A stretch of DNA of 20,311 nucleotides, taken from the NCBI GenBank assembly GCA_964058845.1, contig CAXKVR010000716.1, forward strand, positions 1 to 20,311. Reading direction: 5' to 3'. The notes below the pieces were generated by a model that did not search any database, had not been told where the DNA came from, and saw only the letters and a list, made by a program, of their open reading frames with translations. The DNA comes from Carex sylvatica (taxonomy: Eukaryota > Streptophyta > Magnoliopsida > Poales > Cyperaceae). The translations under genes were made by a program, and so were the position numbers. Positions 9,902-18,180 of this stretch are shown here, one piece after another. Position 1 is the stretch's first letter, and every line of letters begins with the position of its first letter.

Positions 9902-10943
9902 TAGAGGTGCTATCGGGTCGGGTCGGGTCCGGATACTATTATATTTTGACCCGTACCCTAAAAGTGTTCTAGTCCGAATTTCGATTCATATACTTATTTG
10001 TTTCAAATCGGGTCGGGTCCGGATCCAGATACCTATCTACCCGAAGATATTTCGGGTCCAGTCTTTCGGTTCCGGGTAGATAGATACCCATAATTTGTTT
10101 GTAGATTGTCGGGTCCGATTTAGATATGGGGCGTTTCCGAATCCAGAGCGGGTATATGTCACAACTCCAAAGCATTTGAAAAATCATTTACATTTAAATA
10201 TAATAATTTCTTAAACATCTCATATCATAAATTATTATAATATAAATTAAAAACTACTGCAAAATAAAAATTATACTATTGATCTTCTTCATAAATAATA
10301 AAATATATCATGCTATATAATACAATAAAAATAATAATAGTTGAAAAAGAGATATAAATTTTAGAAAATAAAATATTAGAGATGATGATTTTTTTTTTCT
10401 ATGATTCAAAAAAATCTATGAATGGAATACTAATAATTTGTAGAAATGACATATCAATGAGAGCAATAAATTTTCATTATTATGCAGAGGATATTAAGAC
10501 AAATATTGAAGGGTGTATTCATAGCAATAAATTTTACTTAAAAAATTAATGCGGATGTTACGGAAGGAATAAATTTGACATCCATTTATGTGTATAAACA
10601 TAGCGAATATGTGACTACATTATATTTTCTCACATTCAAGTTGTGAAAAAATACTAGACTCACCACAGCTTATGCAAATATGTGACTGCATTATATTTTC
10701 TCACATTCAAGTCGGGTATTTATACGGGTATCGGATCGGGTTTGGTTATGGTCGCATAATTAAATGAAACTCATATCCTATCCATTACAATATCAGTTCC
10801 GATTCGGATATTAAATTATTAATTTTATAACCGTATTCATAATTTAACCGGTTATATTTTTTAAACCATATCCTATCCAAATTAATTGGATCTGGGTTGG
10901 ATCCGGATAAAATCCAAGTAATCAGGTAAAAGTAGCACCTCTA
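9902..10943. mobile_element. Non-autonomous hAT element, 1042 bp, perfect 8-bp TSD
   Basis: The element starts TAGAGGTGCTA and ends TAGCACCTCTA, a perfect 11-bp terminal inverted repeat. GTTGTAAT at 9894-9901 and 10944-10951 is an exact 8-bp TSD. Both subterminal regions are packed with GGGTCGGG/TCCGGAT motifs (and CCCGAC on the other strand), while the middle is AT-rich. Inside is a 36-bp direct repeat with one mismatch (10606-10641 and 10677-10712), 71 bp apart. No transposase is encoded. The 72-codon minus-strand frame near the left end is a by-product of the motif array. Confidence 0.9.
10606..10712. repeat. 36-bp direct repeat inside the hAT element
   Basis: AATATGTGACTRCATTATAT and the following TTTTCTCACATTCAAGT occur twice, at 10606-10641 and 10677-10712, with one difference between copies. 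The 71-bp period suggests a recent internal duplication of the element. Confidence 0.85.
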
Positions 10944-10951
10944 GTTGTAAT

Positions 10952-11863
10952 GAGACTTTAATATATTATTAATTTGTAATTTTATCATAAGGTGTCATTG
11001 ACATCATTGTTGTTGTTATTGTCATTCAAACAATAACTTAAACTATATATTCCTCAAAATTAGTTTCTAATACTATTAAAATCTCAATTAAAAAGTAACT
11101 TATTTTAGAAAGTTGTGATTTTAGTAAATAACTAGCATATTGTATCTACGGTGGATTACATTAAACGCATATACACACAATTTTTTTTTGGATTTCACAA
11201 ATTGTGAGAATGGAAAAAGAGAGAAAAATGGGCCACGTTAGTTTGGTGCTAACATGACAGAATCAGAATTTGAGTATAGAGACTCTATGTAAAGTTTGAA
11301 GTGCTAATACATATAAAATAAATAAATTAGTAAGAAAACTAGTTGATAATAAAATTTCTTCTACTGTATCTAGATACTTGATAATAAAATTTTAAAAAAT
11401 TAGGATGACTTAACATCCTCCAGCTAAGCCTATGTTCCTCCCCTAGATGCTAGTACACCGACTCACAGAAAATTTCAACTTGTTGATGCGAATACTATTA
11501 GAGACACGATTACTATTACTATGCATATCTAACAAGCAAGCGAGGCGAATAAAGACTACCTAAGATTTGTTGTTAGAGATTTTGAAATGTACACATAAAT
11601 TTTATAAATTGATATATTAATTGATTTTGAAATTAAAATTCTAAAACCTATCCAAATTCCCAACAGTTTTAGCCGCCATTGGACTTGTTGAGATTTGAGA
11701 ATTCTCGATGAGAACGATTGAACGAATTGAACCATATTATAAAGCCAGCTCATATCATATCATCTTGGAGATGCCCCTAAAGTTGGGTTTACTTAGAGAA
11801 GATATTTGTAGCAATGATGCATACTAGGGTTGGGGACCACGCTTTCTGTTATAATTAATTTCA
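10952..11863. other. Intergenic interval, nothing recognised
   Basis: AT-rich DNA with no supportable gene. A short less AT-rich stretch near 11410-11470 has no open frame of note. The 65-codon minus-strand frame at 11556-11753 is rich in I, K and S and matches no family I know. Confidence 0.4.
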
Positions 11864-12384
11864 GCCACTTCCGGTCTTTAAAACTTTAAAAATTATCAAA
11901 TTAATTTTGAAACAACAAAATCAACCATTCAAATTAATCTATTTTGTGAGTGTTTTATTTACATGCAATATTTATAAATTTTTGAATTTATTTAGGATCA
12001 AGTTAAGCTGTTAAAAATTATTTTTTAAAGAAAAATAATGCATTACAATTAACATAAAATATATATCTTTTTTGAATAGTTGACTCAATACTCAATTAAT
12101 TCGAACATTTATAAATTTTGTATGTAAATGAAACACTCATGAAATAAATTGGTTTGAATAGTTGATTCAGTACTCAATTAATTTGAAAATTTATAAATTT
12201 TGTATGTAAACGAAACACTCATGAAATAAATTGGTTTTGAATAGTTGACTCAGTACTCAATTAATTCGAAAATTTATAAATTTTGTATGTAAACGAAACA
12301 CATATGAAATAAATTAGTTTGAACAGTTTGATTTTATTATTTGAAGCTAATTCTTTTAAGTTTTGAAGATCGAAAGCATTAGCT
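11864..12384. mobile_element. Foldback element with tandemly expanded right arm
   Basis: The left arm (about 11864-12000) is the imperfect reverse complement of about 12222-12384. The shared blocks include RTCTTYAAAAC near the tips and GTTTNATTTACATG-type blocks inside. The right arm repeats the arm unit in tandem, so the element is a hairpin with one single-copy and one multi-copy arm. The outer ends are diffuse and I could not identify a TSD, so the superfamily is not assigned. Confidence 0.6.
12072..12318. repeat. Three-copy 82/83-bp tandem repeat
   Basis: Units begin TTGAATAGTTGAYTCARTAC at 12072, 12154 and 12237, with a diverged partial fourth unit from 12319. Each contains CTCAATTAATTYGAA, ATTTATAAATTTTGTATG and GAAACACTCATGAAATAAAT. 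Units 2 and 3 are closer to each other than to unit 1. The array forms the right arm of the surrounding foldback element. Confidence 0.9.
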
Positions 12385-12392
12385 CAAATGTT

Positions 12393-13254
12393 TATAAAAA
12401 CATAGTAGCCAGACTCCTATCTTAAGTACATAAAAAAAAAAAGTATGACAATTATTATGATTAATCTCTTGCTTCCAGATAAAAATTATATTCTAACAAA
12501 AGTAAGAATGCACATAAAAAATAACACTATAGTAAACGCGCGACTAAGGGATTTAATATCAGAAAAGATGTAATAAGAAGAAACAAGGCGGTGAAATGTA
12601 CTTTCGTCGTTTGAAAAAAAAGAAACATATCACACATAATAAAATGGTCCAACTGTCCAAGTGGGCAAGTACGAGAAACTGCATGCAATATTTTCGTTTT
12701 TTACTGGTGATATTTTCGCAGTAGTCACGTTATTTTTGCGAGCTGTGATTATGAGTAGCAGAAATTAAGTTTTGCCACGAGTAGAAGTCTAAGAACTGTT
12801 TCTCTTTCCAAATAATTATTCATCCAATCAATAGTTAGTTATTGTACTGTAATACTAATTGTTTTCTTTTTTTAATCTTTGAAGCCTACCGTGTTAGAAC
12901 TTCATGGCTCGTCATTATATATATTTAAATTAATAGATCAAGGAGTCACAGTCACTTAACATTATCTTAGAACCAACACTAGTCATTAGCAAGCTGAAAG
13001 CTGGATGACAGTGCGTGTTTTTTTCTGACAGAAAAGCTGTTGTAACTTATACAGGTACCAAGTAGTAGTAAAGTAATCATGTTACCCCTCGGCCCTCACA
13101 TAAATAAAAGCTGCACAAATTTCAAATTAAGGTGAACTTGCTGAAATAGAAATAAATATCTCCGTACATTTTGAAGGATATCTGTACACGAATTTAAATT
13201 TTAAACAGCTGGCCATTTTACGGTCAGACTCTTTTAATATGGTTAACAAATTTA
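12393..13254. other. Intergenic region 3' of the synthetase gene
   Basis: This must hold the 3' untranslated region of the minus-strand synthetase gene near its right edge. The coding sequence ends in two in-frame stops (TAATAA) that embed an AATAAA string at 13251-13256, which is too close to the coding end to be trusted as the main polyadenylation signal. No other good minus-strand AATAAA is obvious nearby. The rest is AT-rich without a recognised gene. Confidence 0.35.
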
Positions 13255-16200
13255 TTAACATTTAGCATCATTTTTGGTTCTTGGATATGGAACTACATCC
13301 TTGATGTCTCCAAAGCCCGTTAAGAACATCACGAGTTGGTCAAAATTGATTTGAAAACCAGCGTGCTTAACCGTACCATGCCTTCTGAGATCCAGGTACC
13401 AGTCAAATTGTTCTTCTACTAATCCCACTTCTTTTATCCTGAAACAAAAATTCACAAACAGTGAATTAGTCACTGTTAAAAGAAACAGAATCAAATTCTA
13501 AATAATTTTGTTTTACCTTGAACTAATCATGTAATTCCTTTCCTCTTTCTGGATGCCAGACACCACAGTGCCAACCTATTAAGAAGTACAAAAGGAAAGA
13601 TACAATTGACAAATGGTTTAACCAATATGATATATATATATGAATAAACAGATCTAGAGACACTTGGTTTCTTACCTTGGGCAATATAACGTCAAAAGCA
13701 GAAACCGTTTTCGTATCATCATTCGAGCGAGAATAAAATGGCTTGAGATCTTTTGGATAATTGTAAACTATGATTGGTTTGTTGTGAAGCTCATCAGCCA
13801 AATACCTGCCATGATAATTTGTGAGAAGGTCATACTGGTCATTGTAAAAAATGAAAAGAAATGAAAAATATAAATACCTTTGGTGCTCGTCAGACAAAGT
13901 AATACCCCACTCAACTTTTGTTTGAAATATGGTGCCTGAGGCCTAATAATAAGAATAAAAAAAGTTACAAACCAATTAAAGATGTAAAAAAATGGATCAA
14001 TCAAGGACCTCACTGCCAGAATAGAGTCTGCTTACTAGACTTGGCAAAATTTGAACCAGACCAAAATAACACTCACCGTCCAGACCCTATTTCTTTTGCA
14101 AAAGTCAAAGACCTAATTACCCTTTCTGACTAAAGAAAAAAATAACAGATCAAAACAAACCTTAACCCAGGCAATTTGTCACAAAATATTAAAAAAAAAA
14201 CAAAGTTAAAGTGCCACAGTTATTCAGAATATATGTACACAAAATAAAATGAAATGACCAAATCTCAACCTAACAAACAAAATAACTGATACCTGAATGA
14301 CTCAGTACAGAATAGTCATGTTAATCCAAATGTGAAATTGGCCCAAAGGTCCAACCAAATAAAATCTAACTAGAGATCTGAAATTGACTTGAACCTAAAT
14401 GACATCCACCCACATTTAACCCAACCCAGGCCACCTATTTGCATCCCCAGGAACACTGCTATATACTGAGCAGCTTGCTCTTAATTAATGCATTGTTCAT
14501 TTAAATACCTTCTGGAGTGCCTCCACTGCTTCAGTGTAGCTAACCCTGGGGAAGGTGCCTTCTGACAGCATAGCCTGGATCTGGTCCATGCATTTGTTGT
14601 CGAATCGTGTTGATAAGAATTTTACATCATCAGGACAAGCTGTCAGGATTGAGTTAGATAGGGACTTCAAGCAATCCTCTGCACATTTCATTGCACACTG
14701 GAAAGGCAAAAACCAAGTAATAAAACGTATTGCCTGGTACCAGTACAATACAAAGTTAATAGCAATAATACTACCAGAAGCTGCAGACAGATTAATTGTT
14801 AGTCCTCAATTAAGCCTTGGTATTGCCCAAAAAAAGAGTAGTACTCAAAGAGCTCAGAGAAAATAAGATATAAGAAATTCTACTTAATACTACTGCTGTT
14901 ACTACAAAAAATGATCTAGTAAATAAAAATAATAAACTACTGAACTCAATAAGTATTTAGATGCTGATAGCACAACTATAAAATTAGCACAGTTAATGGT
15001 TGTACCAGTAACAGCTGCCAGTTTCATTTTATGAGTAAATTACTTCCCTGATACAAAAGCATTCCAAACAAAGATCTGCGATGTTTTAAGTGTTCCAGCT
15101 GCATTTATTTAGTTTGAAATTCCAAATGGACATATAAAATCACCATACCTCAAGTTCGGCAAAAACCTGCTCTGTACTAACCACCCACGTCTCAGCCAAA
15201 CTCTTACTTAAATGATGGTCCACAGGTGGAAAAACCGGCCCAAAATGATAAACTGCCCCAAGTGCACATGCATAACTCTCCAGATGAAGCCCAGCATCCA
15301 CTGATAAATAAGCCTCACGCCCAAAATAATCTTTCGAGAAATCTGCCTTCACAGTCTTCTCCATTTTCTTCTCTTTTTCCAACTTTCGTGCAATATCATT
15401 TGCAGCTTTGAGGTCCTGCTCTGCTGTAAATACTGCCTCTTTGTTGCTATTGCTTCTCTTTAGATCTTCAATTCTTTTTGTTTTCTCCTGTATTGCAGCT
15501 TGAACGCCTTCTAAGGTTACACCATCATCTGGGGTTTTATCATGAGTGGAGTTGGAGATAAGTTGAGTTACGTGGAATGCAGTATGGTCTTTAGTAGGGG
15601 TAGTAGTGATAATTGGCATGGTCACATGATGGAAATTGTTTTCCTGGAAAAACTTGTGCATGGCACAAGTCAAGGCACTTCTGATTCTCATAACTGAGGC
15701 CACCTGAGTAAGAGAGCAAATGAATTATGATCAACAAGGTGATTCCATTGTTTGAAAATTACACCTGAATGCCAAGACTTCCTTGTTATGACAGCCTAAT
15801 ATTTACTGACTTATACACAAACAAAATCTATATAGTGAAACAAATGGTAAGTCAAACCTCAAAAAAAAATTGTAGTCAACCAAACTACTTTCTGGTTCAC
15901 AAATCTTAAAACAGGACACAAATTCAAAACCAAACAAAAATATGGCCTTAACTTGTGTTTTAATTCAATTTTAAAATAGGTTAGAAAGGCTCATTAAGTT
16001 CGGGACAAAGGTGTATTATATCCATCCCAAAATCCAATGGTTGGGTTCATTTGCAATTATCTCAAATTGTAGGTGTTATTTACAAAACACAAGCATTTTT
16101 GGGTATTCTTTACAGATGTTCTGGACTTAGTGCTATTTATTTTGAGAACAAAAAAGGATAAACAAACATACGTATGAAGTTACTGGGAATGAAATTTTAC

Positions 16201-17391
16201 CGTGATGGTACGGGCACGGAAATGTGGATAAACCCGAATAGCCTCCAAAGAAAGCCTTGGTATGGATAATGGGTACTTAACCGGGTTAACAGGTCCAACA
16301 TGCAACACCTTATCCGCTTTGAGCTCAATTGTATACTTTCCTTCTGTTTGTGCCTTCTCTATGACACCTTCTAATAAAACTGAGGTACCAATTGCAGTAA
16401 CTTGCTCAAGTGGATGCACATCTGAATCCAAAACTATCTGAAATAAATTAGGATATAAATGTTTAAAAGGATTGGAAGCATAGAGCAAATTATGGTGATA
16501 AGGTCCATAAAATATTTTTCTCTTCAATTTGGTCACTGATACCTAAGTTCATACAAACGGCTTAATGGGGTACTAAAATGAACATCCTTTGCTAGTACTG
16601 CAAGGTTTGTAAATCATATGAATCTTGAAAATAAACTGAGTTGTATTAGCATTAATCAAATTATTATGCTAGATAAAGATTTCCGACTAAAAACGGGGGC
16701 TTATTTATATAATAATAATACAGATTAAAGGCCAATAATGATACATCGTTTCAGTCATTCTCTTTCCCCGGTACCCAGAGGCAGGTGCATATTTAACATA
16801 TGGGGTCAATTGAACCTCATTAATTTAAAAAAAAATGTACTTATATGTGATTTTATTTATAGTTTAGAGTAAAATGCTATATGTGCTGTAAAATTGACCC
16901 CCCATACGCAACATTAAAATTATATATGATTGATCATTGTTCACGTTTGACCCTGTAGTTTGAAAATGTGGCTCTGCCCAGTACCAACAGATTTTAGCAC
17001 ACAGATGCAATTAACAAAAATAGTTAAAAGAAACCAGAGACAAAACCTGAAAGTTGTTAACACAGGATCCATCATTAATCCTGATATAAGCAATTGCCTC
17101 CATTTTCTTCTCTGGTACAGCCTCCAATTTCTCCCCCACTGGATGCATGCCATGGCTTATAACCTTCACGATGCACCTAAACAAGGGAAACCTTAGAAAC
17201 AAAGCCTCTGCGCATTTGAGATCCGTTTGTGCCACGTCAGCAACCCCAGAATCGACAGCCACCTCTTTCTTTGGCATGACGTGGAACGACTTTACCCATC
17301 CGCCGACCAGCACTCTCTGTCCAACGAACTGGAGGTCTCCATTGTTGGGCCCCACAATCGATTTGATCGATGATCTTTTGAGAGAATCCAT
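13255..17391 (-). CDS. Asparaginyl-tRNA synthetase-like protein (cytosolic, plant NS2-like), 8 exons, 587 aa
   Basis: Exons in coding order: 17047-17391, 16201-16437, 15149-15703, 14509-14697, 13878-13942, 13676-13805, 13517-13575 and 13255-13438. All introns are GT-AG, and the total of 1764 nt is in frame. AsnRS normally joins asparagine to tRNA-Asn in the cytosol. Domains: an N-terminal OB-fold anticodon-binding domain in two parts (GGWVKS at 30-35 and YIRINDGSCVNNFQ at 102-115), split by a ~65-residue insert; then KVLHVGPVNPVKYPL, typical of AsnRS. The class II catalytic domain begins at RARTITVASVMRIRSA (motif 1 region, PIIT at 224-227). A charged helical insert resembling a WHEP domain spans about 256-305. 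The tail YLDLRRHGTVKHAGF and DIKDVVPYPR is clearly AsnRS. Odd points: the motif 2 'FRAE' position reads FPPV (352-355), the motif 3 'GxGxER' position reads GFQINFDQ (554-561), and the EGAGEMF position reads TKDHTAF. Charging activity is therefore doubtful. No organelle targeting peptide is obvious. It could also be a decaying gene, but no frame or splice defect is seen. Confidence 0.9.
15371..15520 (-). other. WHEP-like helical insert in the synthetase (protein domain)
   Basis: Residues about 256-305 (VTLEGVQAAIQEKTKRIEDL onward) are rich in K, E, A and D in a two-helix pattern, with the sequence KRIEDLKRSNSNKEAV followed by EQDLKAANDIARKLEKEK. This resembles the WHEP domain found in several eukaryotic synthetases, which binds tRNA or partner proteins. 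It interrupts the catalytic domain between motif 1 and motif 2, inside the single large exon 3. The assignment is by pattern only. Confidence 0.55.
16776..16976. mobile_element. Decayed hAT-type MITE in intron 1 of the synthetase gene, 201 bp
   Basis: The element starts CAGAGGCAGG and ends GGCTCTG. The flanks CCCGGTACC (16767-16775) and CCCAGTACC (16977-16985) differ at one of nine positions; read as 8 bp, they fit a hAT TSD. The interior shares ATGGGGTCAATTGA, GTAAAATTGACC-type blocks and layout with the intact copy at 89-277, so the two belong to one family. It lies in the 609-bp first intron (16438-17046), well away from both splice sites. Confidence 0.8.
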
Positions 17392-17660
17392 TTGGTAATC
17401 TGATAGTGAGTATTTGGGACAAGTGAGTTTTTGGGAGAGATGAGAGGAGCGGGGATGATTTAAGAAGGGGCATGGTGGAAATGGATGCTTTGCTTGAGAA
17501 GAATTGAAGGGAAAGAAAGTAGGGCAGGGGAAGGGAAGGGATGGGACGAGGAGGAAGCTAAAGTTTTGAGAGAGAAGAAAGAGGAGAAGAGTTTGGGCGG
17601 TGCGTGTGATTTCTTCTTTTCTTCGCGGAGTTTTGTTTCGCGGGAAATTTGTTATTCTAA
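17392..17660 (-). promoter_or_regulatory. Leader and proximal promoter of the synthetase gene
   Basis: Read on the minus strand, about 17490-17590 is almost pure C and T (complement of GGGAAGGGAAGGG and GAGAGAGAAGAAAG), like the pyrimidine patches and 5' leaders of plant housekeeping genes. No convincing TATA box is near; the closest AT string (TAATATAATATT on the minus strand, about 17688-17699) is about 300 bp from the start codon. Transcription probably starts somewhere in 17480-17640, which is inference. The 64-codon plus-strand frame here is an artefact of the purine-rich strand. Confidence 0.45.
17636..17647 (-). promoter_or_regulatory. E2F-type binding site (TTTCCCGCGAAA)
   Basis: Reading TTTCGCGGGAAA on the plus strand and TTTCCCGCGAAA on the minus, this matches the E2F/DP consensus TTTSSCGC in both orientations. 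It lies 245-256 bp upstream of the synthetase start codon, just beyond the pyrimidine-rich leader. In plants such sites mark genes expressed in dividing cells. Function is inferred from the motif alone. Confidence 0.5.
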
Positions 17661-18180
17661 GAACAAATTTGCATCTTAGACCTTCATCAATATTATATTA
17701 CATTTAAATAATCTCAGACATTGTTAAATAAGAGTATAACTAGGGTGTTTTTAAGCTCATCAAGTTAATTTTAAAAAATATGAAATTGGCTGAAGACGAC
17801 GAATTCAGATCATTAAAATAAATTTTTACATATCAAATTTAAAAATTTATAATTTAAAAATTCATCATGATATAATACATAAAAGATGTGAGGTTTTGAA
17901 GAAAATTTCAGAAGGGACAATGCTGCGAGGCTACTTGAGTAAAACATTTGGAGAGATACTTGTCCATGACTCCATGTTCTGTTTCTTTTATTATTAAAAC
18001 CCTTCAATTTTTCAAAATTTCTTCAATAATGTATCTTCTCTGAAATATTAACATATCCTTGTTTCCTCTGCTGTTTGGGAGATGGGCCCATTAAAACTTT
18101 ACCATCTTGGGCTTGTATTGACCTAATGTTAGGTTGCAAACAATTTGGGCCTAGTGACGCTAAGCCCTTTGGGTTATTTG
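17661..18180. other. Distal upstream region with a cluster of TGGGCY motifs
   Basis: Most of it is AT-rich and non-coding. Within about 18083-18168 there are GGGCCCA, TGGGCTT, TGGGCCT and AAGCCC, i.e. several TGGGCY (site II, TCP-type) motifs in about 85 bp. Site II motifs are common in promoters of plant translation and ribosomal genes. Here they are about 700-780 bp from the synthetase start codon, so the link is weak, and an unseen rightward transcript could equally own them. Confidence 0.3.

Noticed and set aside
9969..10187. 72-codon minus-strand frame rich in D, P and R
   Set aside because: It comes from the GGGTCGGG motif array at the end of the hAT element; no protein family is recognised.
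13768..14013. 81-codon minus-strand frame crossing exons 5 and 6 of the synthetase gene
   Set aside because: It reads through introns in a different frame from the spliced exons, which match AsnRS.
17485..17679. 64-codon plus-strand frame rich in E, K and G
   Set aside because: It is the purine-rich complement of the synthetase leader and promoter; composition alone explains it.
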